Shown here: piece by piece, positions 57,818 through 64,000 of the stretch
Numbering within the stretch: the first letter of the stretch is position 1
How the letters are laid out: every line of letters starts with the position of its first letter
Assembly: GCF_900109145.1 (NCBI RefSeq)
Contig: NZ_FNYY01000016.1
Location: forward strand, 1-64,000
Source: Marinovum algicola
Lineage (GTDB): Bacteria > Pseudomonadota > Alphaproteobacteria > Rhodobacterales > Rhodobacteraceae
Direction: 5' to 3'
Length of the DNA: 64,000 bases
The notes under the pieces: generated by a model
What the model was told of the DNA's origin: nothing
Seen by the model: only the letters and a program-made list of their open reading frames with translations
Database searches by the model: none
Translations under genes and position numbers: made by a program

Positions 57818-58806
57818 CCCGCAAGCATGATGCCATTTTCGACGATGTTCTCAGCGGCTTTGACGCCCCCGACCCGGCCGAAGAAGACCGGGCCGGCGCG
57901 CGATTTCTCAAACGCACCACCACGATCTCCGAGCGGCTTTCGGGCGAGCTCGAGGAGAAGACCCTGCGCTGGGTCGACCCCGCCCGCTGCCGCATGTGGG
58001 ACCGGCACAATCGCGAATATGCGCTGCTCAACGAAGACAATTGCCGCGACCTGATCGATGGCATTCGCTCGCAGGGGCGGCAGGAATTTCCCGCCATCGT
58101 GCGCACCTCTGACGATCCGGATTACGACTTCGAGGTGATCTGTGGCGCCCGGCGGCATTTCGCGGTGAGCTGGCTTCGGGCCAACAATTACACCCAGTTC
58201 AAATATCTCGTCGAGCTGCGTGACCTGTCGGATGAAGAGGCCTTTCGTCTTGCCGATATCGAGAACCGCGACCGCGAGGACATCTCGGATTACGAGCGGG
58301 CGATCGATTATGCCGATGCCGTGGAGCGCTATTACGGCGGCAAGCAGAAGGCGATGGCCGAGCGGCTCGAGGTGTCGCAACCCTGGCTGTCGCGTTACCT
58401 GCAACTGGCGAAACTGCCCGAAGAGATCGTCGCCGCCTTTGCCTCGGTGCGCGACATCCGCGAGCGCAACGCCCGCGAGCTGAAGCCGCTTCTGGGGGAG
58501 GCCGTGGTCGCCGAACGCGTGCTCGATGCCGCCCGGACCATCGCCCGCGAGCAGGCCCAGGCGCGGCGCGGCAGCGGGGCCTTTGTCGATGGGGCGGCGG
58601 TCATGCGGCGGCTGGTCAACGCCGGCAAGCCGGCCGCCCCGAAGCCGCCGCGCGCGGGCAAGATCTATCGGCGCTCATCTGGCGAGGCCGGCATCGAAGT
58701 CCGTCGCAAGGGGCGCAAGGTTCTGGTGGAATTCGAGGATTCGCTGTCGCGCCCGCAGCTTGTGGCGGCTTTTGACGCCTACTTGAAAGATCGCTTCTCG
58801 CACTGA
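57814..58806 (+). CDS. parB: Plasmid partition protein ParB
   Basis: The 330-residue protein has the ParB N-domain (WVDPARCRMWDRHNREYALLNEDNCRDLIDGIRSQGRQEFPAIVRTSDDPDYDFEVICGARRHFAVSWL), with the GxRRHxA CTP/nuclease-fold box. A DNA-binding helix-turn-helix follows (AMAERLEVSQPWLSRYLQLAKLPEEIVAAF), then a C-terminal dimerisation part (VRRKGRKVLVEFEDSLSRPQLVAAFDAYL). Two parS-like palindromes follow its stop within 130 bp. Confidence 0.95.
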   Translation: MTRKHDAIFDDVLSGFDAPDPAEEDRAGARFLKRTTTISERLSGELEEKTLRWVDPARCRMWDRHNREYALLNEDNCRDLIDGIRSQGRQEFPAIVRTSDDPDYDFEVICGARRHFAVSWLRANNYTQFKYLVELRDLSDEEAFRLADIENRDREDISDYERAIDYADAVERYYGGKQKAMAERLEVSQPWLSRYLQLAKLPEEIVAAFASVRDIRERNARELKPLLGEAVVAERVLDAARTIAREQAQARRGSGAFVDGAAVMRRLVNAGKPAAPKPPRAGKIYRRSSGEAGIEVRRKGRKVLVEFEDSLSRPQLVAAFDAYLKDRFSH

Positions 58807-58811
58807 CCCGG

Positions 58812-58833
58812 AAAATTGCCCATGGGCAATTTT
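58812..58833. other. Candidate parS site 1
   Basis: A perfect 22-bp palindrome with core AATTGCCCATGGGCAATT begins 6 bp after the parB stop. The same core occurs at 58918 and 52946. Position next to parB and repetition identify it as the likely centromere. Confidence 0.82.
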
Positions 58834-58846
58834 TGCACGGTGAGGC

Positions 58847-58896
58847 CCCGGCGCGAGGCCGGGGCGCGCCGGCCCCCGTCCCGGCCTCGCGCCGGG
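58847..58896. repeat. Long GC-rich inverted repeat between parS sites
   Basis: A perfect 17-bp stem (CCCGGCGCGAGGCCGGG and its complement) encloses a 16-nt loop, lying exactly between the two parS candidates. It may terminate the parAB transcript, though no T-tract follows directly, or it may shape the partition complex. Confidence 0.7.
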
Positions 58897-58917
58897 ACCC
58901 CGTGGCTCGCACGGCAC

Positions 58918-58935
58918 AATTGCCCATGGGCAATT
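58918..58935. other. Candidate parS site 2
   Basis: AATTGCCCATGGGCAATT is an 18-bp perfect palindrome centred 104 bp from site 1, close to ten helical turns, so both sites may face the same side of the DNA. Confidence 0.8.
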
Positions 58936-59083
58936 TTTTGCAGCCGGACAATTTGACCGGGTTTTGTCGGGCGAGCGACCTCGTTGCGGCCAGTCTGACC
59001 CAATCGCTGATCCGTCGTCGAAACCGGCTGGCATCCCTCTGCGGGGAATGCCAGTTTGCCCGAAACGGGAGGGACATCCGGGG

Positions 59084-59788
59084 ATGGTGGATATCTGGAG
59101 CGGTCTGGTGCAGGCGGCCTGGCTGGTGGGGACGCTTGATGCGGAACTGCTGGAAATCGCCTTGCGCTCGCTCAAGGTCACGCTCTCGGCGCTGGTTATT
59201 GCCAGCCTGATCGCCCTGCCCCTGGCGGCCTTGCTCGCGGTGCGCCGCTTCAGGTTTCGCCGCACGGTGATTGCGGTGCTGAATGCGTTGATGGGGCTGC
59301 CGCCGGTGGTTGTGGGCCTGGTGGTCTATGTGCTGCTGTCGCGCTCGGGCCCGCTTGGCGTGCTGGGGCTTCTGTTCACGCCGACGGCCATGGTGATCGC
59401 CCAGGTCGTCATAATCGTGCCGCTGATTGCCTCGATCGCGCATCAGTCGATCCGCGATCTCTGGCAGGAATACCACGATCTGCTGATCTCGATGAACGTC
59501 ACCCAGGGACAGAAGATCCGCACCCTGCTGTGGGACAGCCGCCGAGCGCTGCTGACCGCCGCGCTGGCGGGGTTTGGCCGTGGCATCGGCGAGGTGGGCG
59601 CGATCATGATCGTCGGCGGCAATATCGATCATGCCACGCGGGTGCTGACCACCGCGATTGCGCTCGAGACCGGGAAAGGCAACTTCGCGCTGGCGCTGGC
59701 CTTGGGGTTCGTGCTGATCGCCTTGGCGATTGCGGTCAATCTCGCGATCCATGCGCTCAGCCGGACCGAGCGGGAGGGGCGCTGGTGA
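59084..59788 (+). CDS. tupB: Tungstate ABC transporter permease
   Basis: The 234-residue permease has five to six hydrophobic helices and the molybdate/tungstate-type loop QEYHDLLISMNVTQGQKIRTLLWDSRRALLTAALAGFGRGIGEVGAIMIVGGNIDHATRVLTTAIALETGKGNF. GGGAGG lies about 11 nt before ATG 59084; in-frame codons further up lack membrane character. It overlaps the ATPase start by 4 bp. Confidence 0.88.
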   Translation: MVDIWSGLVQAAWLVGTLDAELLEIALRSLKVTLSALVIASLIALPLAALLAVRRFRFRRTVIAVLNALMGLPPVVVGLVVYVLLSRSGPLGVLGLLFTPTAMVIAQVVIIVPLIASIAHQSIRDLWQEYHDLLISMNVTQGQKIRTLLWDSRRALLTAALAGFGRGIGEVGAIMIVGGNIDHATRVLTTAIALETGKGNFALALALGFVLIALAIAVNLAIHALSRTEREGRW

Positions 59789-60498
59789 GCGACTTGTTTC
59801 CGGTCAGGCTCGAGGCGGCCCGAGCCACGCGGCGCGGCAGGACGCTGGTCGGCCCGGTCGATCTCGAACTCGACGGCGCCGGGACAACCGTGGTGATCGG
59901 CCCCAACGGCGCCGGCAAGACGACCTTTCTGCGTATGTTGCACGGCACGGCGCGGCTGGGGGGCGGGCGGATTCGCTGGAATTGCACCACCGAAGAGGCG
60001 CGGCATCACCAGTGTTTCGTGTTTCAGCAGCCGGTGATGCTGCGGCGCACGGTGATGCAGAACCTGATCTACCCGCTGCGCATGCGCGGCATGTCGCGCG
60101 GCGAGGCCGAAGACCGCGCGCGGCGCTGGGCCGCGCGGGTGGGGCTGGGCTCGATGCTGACCCGACAGGCGCCGGTGCTATCCGGCGGCGAGCGGCAGAA
60201 GCTGGCGCTGGCGCGGGCGATGATCACCGAGCCGAAGCTGCTGTTTCTCGACGAGCCCTGCGCCTCGCTCGATGGCCGGGCGATGCGCGAGATCGAGGAG
60301 ATCCTGCAAGAGGCCCGGGCCGGTGGCATGCGGCTGATCCTCTCGACCCACGATATGGGCCAGGCGCGGCGACTGGCCGACGAGGTGCTGTTTCTGCTGC
60401 ATGGCTGGCTGCACGACCGGGGCGCCGGACCGGAATTTTTCACCCAGCCCGCCACGCCTCAGGCGCGGGCCTTTCTGAACGGAGATATTGTCGAATGA
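59785..60498 (+). CDS. tupC: Tungstate ABC transporter ATPase
   Basis: The 237-residue ATPase has Walker A GPNGAGKTT, signature LSGGERQKLALARAM and Walker B LLFLDEPCASLD. GTG 59785 overlaps the permease stop (GTGA). It drives the TupB channel. The assignment to tungstate rests on the binding protein encoded next. Confidence 0.88.
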   Translation: MSDLFPVRLEAARATRRGRTLVGPVDLELDGAGTTVVIGPNGAGKTTFLRMLHGTARLGGGRIRWNCTTEEARHHQCFVFQQPVMLRRTVMQNLIYPLRMRGMSRGEAEDRARRWAARVGLGSMLTRQAPVLSGGERQKLALARAMITEPKLLFLDEPCASLDGRAMREIEEILQEARAGGMRLILSTHDMGQARRLADEVLFLLHGWLHDRGAGPEFFTQPATPQARAFLNGDIVE

Positions 60499-61304
60499 AA
60501 CATCTGATCCTGTCGCTGGCGCTGATCGCGTGTTCCGGCGCCGCCCTGGCCGCCGAGACGATGAAAATGGCCGTTACCACGTCGTTCCATAATTCCGGGC
60601 TGGCGGATGTGTTGCTGCCGCGGATCGCGGCGGACCTCGATCTCGAGGTGCAGCTGCTGGTGGTTGGCACGGGGCAGGCGATCCGGCTGGGCGAGGCGGG
60701 TGACGTCGATGCCATCCTGGTGCATTCGCGCGGCGCCGAAGAGACATTTGTCGCGGCAAGGAACGGCACCCACCGGCGCGAGATCATGTACAACGATTTT
60801 GTCTTCATCGGGCCCGAGAGCGACCCCGCCGATATCGCCGGTGCGCCGAGCGCCACCGAAGCGCTGCAACGCATTGCCGCGGCCGAGGCGCCGTTTGTCT
60901 CGCGCGGGGATGACAGCGGCACCCACAAGAAGGAGCTGAGCCTCTGGGACGACGCCGGGCAGGATCCGGCGACGCTGCACGATTGGTACAAACCCGTGGG
61001 CGCCGGCATGGGTGCGGCGCTGAACACCGCCGCCGGCATGGGCGCCTATATCATGTCGGATCGGGCGAGCTGGCTGAATTTCGGCAACAAGGGCGATCTG
61101 GCGCTGCTGTTTTCCGGCGATGCGGTGCTGTTCAACCAATATGCCTATCTTCCGGTGAACCCGGAGAAACATGGCCATGTGAAACATGACCTGGCAATGA
61201 AGCTGGAAGACTGGCTGGTGTCCGACACCGCAAAAACGCTGATCGATGGCTACACCATCGACGGCGAGACGCTCTTTGTCTTCAACGCCAAGGCGGCGGA
61301 CTAG
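60495..61304 (+). CDS. tupA: Tungstate-binding periplasmic protein
   Basis: The 269-residue protein has a signal peptide (MKHLILSLALIACSGAALAAE). The TupA fold includes the oxyanion-site segments VTTSFHNSGLADVLLPRIAAD, VLLVHSRGAEE-like AILVHSRGAEETFV, FVFIGPESDPAD and SRGDDSGTHKKELSLWDDAG. It delivers tungstate (or possibly molybdate) for Moco/Wco enzymes. The ATG overlaps the ATPase stop. Order permease-ATPase-binding protein is unusual but seen in this group. Confidence 0.9.
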   Translation: MKHLILSLALIACSGAALAAETMKMAVTTSFHNSGLADVLLPRIAADLDLEVQLLVVGTGQAIRLGEAGDVDAILVHSRGAEETFVAARNGTHRREIMYNDFVFIGPESDPADIAGAPSATEALQRIAAAEAPFVSRGDDSGTHKKELSLWDDAGQDPATLHDWYKPVGAGMGAALNTAAGMGAYIMSDRASWLNFGNKGDLALLFSGDAVLFNQYAYLPVNPEKHGHVKHDLAMKLEDWLVSDTAKTLIDGYTIDGETLFVFNAKAAD

Positions 61305-61307
61305 GCG

Positions 61308-61329
61308 CACCCGAAAGGTAAGCTTTCGC
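61308..61329 (+). repeat. Distant copy of the 22-bp iteron element
   Basis: This segment, 4 bp beyond the tupA stop, is identical over 22 bp to 56063-56084 beside rep, 5.2 kb away. It is followed by AT-richer sequence with AAGCTTAT. The remaining gap to 61565 holds nothing else I can support. Confidence 0.8.
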
Positions 61330-61565
61330 AACTGTGGTGCAAGCTTATCGGACATTTTCGGGGAGGGCAGGGCAGGGCGGTTTCCTGCCCGGTGTGCCCT
61401 GACAAGCGCCGCCCGGCGGCATTGCCGTGCGGCCGCGCCGCGGCCGCCACGAAAGACTACGCCGGATGGTGGGCCGGGTCACGCGGCGGCGTGAGAGACC
61501 CGAGACGTTGTGGCGTTTTTGCCGAGCCCTGCGGCGCGGGTAATCCCGGCCGGGCCGGGGGGCGC

Positions 61566-62345
61566 TCAGGCACAGCCCAGATGGCGGGAGATCGCGCGGG
61601 CGCAGGATGTGACCGCATCGATCACGCTCTGATCGGGCGGCGCGGGCGCATCGAAGGCGCGGGTGGCGTTGATCGCCCCGACGATGCCGCCGGATATGTC
61701 GCGGATCGGGGCGGCGACCGAGGCCATGCCACGTTCGAAACTGCCGAGCTGCACCACGACATCGCGCGCGCGGTCGGCGCGCCATTGCGCCAGCAGCGTT
61801 GCCATGTTGCGCGGCGTCCCGCGGGGCGCATGATCGTAATGTTCATCCCGGTAGAGCGCGATCAGCGAGGCTTCGTCGAGATCGGTCAGCAGCACCCGGC
61901 CCATGGTGGTGGCCGCCGCCGGCAGCCGGCTGCCGACATGCACGATGCTGCCCATGCCCATGCGGCTGGCGACCCGCAGCATGTAAAGCACGCTCTTGCC
62001 GTCGCGCACGCCAAGATGGGTCGACCAGTCGGTTTCGTCCCGCAGCGCCTCGATCTCGGGCAGGGCGATCTGCACCAACTCGCGCGAGGCCATGTATCCA
62101 TGCCCCAGCCGCAGCACCGCCGGCCCCAGCGCATAGGTCTGCCGCCGCGCGTCGTGCAGCAGGAAGCCCAGATGCGCCAGGGTATAGACCGTGCGGAAGG
62201 CGGCCGACCGGCTGAGCCCCAGGCTGCGCGCGATATCGCTGAGCGTCAGTTCCTGCCGCTCGGTGGTGAAGGCATCCAGCACCGCGAAGCCGCGGAGCAG
62301 GCCGGGGACCAGATAGCGGTCTTCATCGGCGTCCGTTTTATCCAT
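61566..62345 (-). CDS. IclR-family regulator
   Basis: The 259-residue regulator has an N-terminal winged helix (GFAVLDAFTTERQELTLSDIARSLGLSRSAAFRTVYTLAHLGFL) and the IclR effector domain (VGSRLPAAATTMGRVLLTDL, GMASVAAPIRDISGGIVGAINAT). It is divergent from the double-cupin gene (85-bp gap, with TGAAACGC repeated at 62345 and 62364) and probably controls it and the transporter genes beyond, where an excellent palindrome is found. Confidence 0.9.
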   Translation of the reverse strand: MDKTDADEDRYLVPGLLRGFAVLDAFTTERQELTLSDIARSLGLSRSAAFRTVYTLAHLGFLLHDARRQTYALGPAVLRLGHGYMASRELVQIALPEIEALRDETDWSTHLGVRDGKSVLYMLRVASRMGMGSIVHVGSRLPAAATTMGRVLLTDLDEASLIALYRDEHYDHAPRGTPRNMATLLAQWRADRARDVVVQLGSFERGMASVAAPIRDISGGIVGAINATRAFDAPAPPDQSVIDAVTSCARAISRHLGCA

Positions 62346-62430
62346 GAAACGCCATGTATCAGGTGAAACGCGTGCCGGCTACAAATCTCTGCATCGAATT
62401 TTGCACGACAGCCACCACGGAGGACCCGAC

Positions 62431-63375
62431 ATGAACATGCGCGCAACCGCCTCGCCGCTCGCGGCGGAACTCAAGGCCCATACCGGGCGCTTCACCGACA
62501 AGGAATTCGACTGGAACGCCTTTCCCTCGAACGCCGGTTTCCCCGATCTGGCGCGGGCGCAGATGCGCTATGTCGGGGCAGGGGGCTCGCCCAAGGTGGG
62601 CGATACCTCGACGCTCAAGGCCGACAATTTCACCGTCTCGCTGATCTACAAGGAGCCGGGCAAATACGCCGCCTGCCACAGCCATGAAATCGAAGAGAGT
62701 TTCCTGATCATCGATGGCGCGCTGATCGTCGGCTGGGAGCGGGACGGCGAGGTCTGCGAGGTCAACCTCGGGCCGAAGGACATGATCCTGAACGCGCGCG
62801 AGATCGGCCATGGATTCCGCGTCGACGGGGTGGAGCCGGTGCTGATGTCGATCTCGGTCGATGTCGGCAAGCCGCTGCCGCCGGTCTATCACTATCACCC
62901 GAAGGAACATGCGCCCGAGCTCGCCCGGGCCTTTGGCGCCAAGCCGGGCGAGACCATCAAGTTCGATCCCGCCGGCGATCATCCGTTGCAGAAGCTGATG
63001 GCGCAATATGTGATTCGCCACGTCGACCAGCCGACGATCTGGGAAGACGCCGGCTTCAGCCGCAAGGTCTATGTCGGCGAGGGCGGTCTGGGCCATGATA
63101 CCTGCCGCAAGGAGATGTGGGGCGTGCCGTCGCGTGTGGGGATCAAGGGATTCGTGCGCGATGTCGAGGATGCCTTCCTGGTGCTCGAAGGCAGCCTGAC
63201 CGTGGGCTGGGAAGACAATGGCGAAACCGTCGAGGTCGAGCTCGGGCCGCGCGATCTGGTCAAGACGCCGGCCGGCCGCAAGCACTGGATTCGCAACGAT
63301 GGTGCCGGCGCGGCCACGGTCTGGCACGTGATCGGTTCGTCGAAGGGCGATGATGTGGTCTACGAAGCCGCCTGA
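62431..63375 (+). CDS. Double-cupin domain protein
   Basis: The 314-residue protein has two cupin barrels. The first carries the metal-site pattern CHSHEIEESFLIIDGALIVGW (His, His, Glu) and LNAREIGHGFRVDG. The second has VEDAFLVLEGSLTVGW and KTPAGRKHWIRNDG, with fewer metal ligands. ATG 62431 follows CGGAGGA. Bicupins of this kind include gentisate-type dioxygenases and sugar isomerases; the exact role is unknown. It is divergent from IclR and upstream of a transporter, suggesting catabolism of an imported compound. Confidence 0.78.
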   Translation: MNMRATASPLAAELKAHTGRFTDKEFDWNAFPSNAGFPDLARAQMRYVGAGGSPKVGDTSTLKADNFTVSLIYKEPGKYAACHSHEIEESFLIIDGALIVGWERDGEVCEVNLGPKDMILNAREIGHGFRVDGVEPVLMSISVDVGKPLPPVYHYHPKEHAPELARAFGAKPGETIKFDPAGDHPLQKLMAQYVIRHVDQPTIWEDAGFSRKVYVGEGGLGHDTCRKEMWGVPSRVGIKGFVRDVEDAFLVLEGSLTVGWEDNGETVEVELGPRDLVKTPAGRKHWIRNDGAGAATVWHVIGSSKGDDVVYEAA

Positions 63376-63566
63376 ATGCCCAAAACCTGATCACCCGGGC
63401 CATGGCGGCTGATCCGCCATGGCCGAGAAGGCCGCCTGCCTGCCGGTGAAACGGTGAATGCGGCCTGTGGGGCATCGCCGGTTTCCTTTGGATATCAGCG
63501 GCTTGCCCTGACTTCTACGGTTCAAGACCTGACCGCGCCTGCCCAAGAAAAACTTTTCGAAAACAC

Positions 63567-63597
63567 TTGACTCACCGGGGTGGCCTTCAGTTATCAT
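63567..63597 (+). promoter_or_regulatory. Candidate promoter of the small-protein/ABC unit
   Basis: TTGACT (63567-63572) and TATCAT (63592-63597) are separated by 19 bp, directly followed by the palindromic operator. The rest of the 298-bp gap after the cupin gene shows nothing coding. Confidence 0.45.
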
Positions 63598-63603
63598 CAA
63601 TAG

Positions 63604-63627
63604 TGAACAAGTTGTTCATATTTGAAC
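63604..63627. promoter_or_regulatory. Overlapping palindromes, candidate IclR operator
   Basis: TGAACAAGTTGTTCA (63604-63618) is a perfect 15-bp inverted repeat. It overlaps GTTCATATTTGAAC (63614-63627), which adds a third half-site of the same TGAAC type. It sits just after the promoter-like sequence and 47-70 bp upstream of the small protein start. Confidence 0.65.
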
Positions 63628-63673
63628 ACCTGCAAGACGGACGAAACATCAAGCAACCGAGAGGAGCCACGTC

Positions 63674-63976
63674 ATGGATGCTTTCAAGGACAGACTTGCA
63701 CAGCGGGCCGCGGACACCAGCCGCCCGGCGCTGGCGCATCAATGCCGGGGGCGGGAGCTGGAGCCGCAGGAGGCGGATTTCGCGTCGGTCCTGATGGAGG
63801 TCTATGACGCCGTGCGCCATGACTATGACGCCGTCGCCACCGCCCTGACCGAGCGCGGCTTTGCGGCGCCGGTCTCGGGCCGCACCGACTGGACCGCCGA
63901 TCTGGTTCACGATGAGCTGGTGGCGATCAACGCCGCGCTTGACGCGGCATATGCGGAGCACGGGTATGGCGCTTGA
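63674..63976 (+). CDS. Small recombinase-like helix-turn-helix protein
   Basis: The 100-residue protein reads like the DNA-binding end of a recombinase: HDYDAVATALTERGFAAPVSGRTDWTADLVHDELVAINAALDAAY. Here it stands alone before a transporter. GAGAGGAG precedes the ATG. The N-terminus RAADTSRPALAHQCRGRELEPQEADF is polar. Its coupling (11-bp overlap) to an ABC gene argues for a regulatory or accessory role rather than recombination. Confidence 0.65.
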   Translation: MDAFKDRLAQRAADTSRPALAHQCRGRELEPQEADFASVLMEVYDAVRHDYDAVATALTERGFAAPVSGRTDWTADLVHDELVAINAALDAAYAEHGYGA

Positions 63977-64000
63977 GTTCCGCAATGTGACCAAGAAGTT
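63966..64000 (+). CDS. ABC transporter ATPase, 5' end only
   Basis: ATG 63966 begins MALEFRNVTKK, the usual opening of an ABC ATPase (strand leading to Walker A), and runs off the window. It overlaps the small HTH-like gene by 11 bp. The family call rests on eleven residues, so it is tentative. Confidence 0.5.
   Translation, partial: MALEFRNVTKK

Noticed and set aside
54970-58806. RepABC-type replicon
   Set aside because: Rep is on the opposite strand from parAB, belongs to the Rep_3 family, and iterons fill the gap; repABC operons are codirectional with repC last.

Overview
The window is GC-rich and fits a marine alphaproteobacterium of the Rhodobacteraceae (Roseobacter group). It appears to lie on an extrachromosomal replicon, a plasmid or chromid. 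A Rep_3-type initiator, an iteron origin with 22-bp spacing, parAB and three copies of a parS-like palindrome sit together at about 52.9-58.9 kb. The family assignment is inferred from gene content; the replication and partition module is read directly from the sequence.

Layout, left half. Bases 1-501 are the 3' end of an unknown gene made of Gly-Ser-Lys repeats. Bases 0.58-13.7 kb are a sugar-acid and amino-sugar catabolic region: D-mannonate dehydratase, a Gfo/Idh/MocA oxidoreductase, an AGE-like epimerase, and a long nag-type operon (NagB-like deaminase, SIS protein, NagA, ceramidase-like hydrolase, CUT1 ABC importer) with a LacI regulator and a perfect 18-bp operator. Bases 13.8-15.8 kb hold a thiol-redox operon (AhpD-like, DsbA/FrnE-like, TetR) preceded by twin operators. 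Bases 15.8-21.8 kb hold an orphan gene, a SARP/TPR-type regulator, and a divergent pair: a PAP2-type phosphatase with 13 tandem Asn-Ile-Gly repeats and an S8 peptidase. Bases 21.8-25.0 kb hold a LysR regulator, an MttB-family methyltransferase and two small ORFs.

Layout, centre. A MarR regulator faces a cytosolic self-sufficient reductive dehalogenase (corrinoid/Fe-S part fused to a ferredoxin-reductase part, 25.8-29.0 kb). Next is a convergent ALDH-NrtS-TPP enzyme operon. Bases 33-42 kb are a three-gene envelope operon: a small secreted protein, an 881-residue DUF11-type protein, and a 1914-residue DUF11/SdrD-like/beta-barrel protein. A NarL-type response regulator, a small secreted molybdopterin-fold protein and a hybrid kinase with REC and HPt domains follow and probably form one phosphorelay.

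Layout, right half. A lytic transglycosylase precedes a TPP riboswitch and the operon thiC-thiO-thiS-thiG-thiE-thiF; no thiD is seen. After a sensor kinase come the replication and partition genes, then a tungstate-type ABC importer (tupBCA), with one more 22-bp iteron copy just after tupA. The window ends with an IclR regulator, a double-cupin protein, a small HTH-like protein and the first codons of an ABC ATPase gene. Long antisense reading frames are frequent because of the high GC and were not called.
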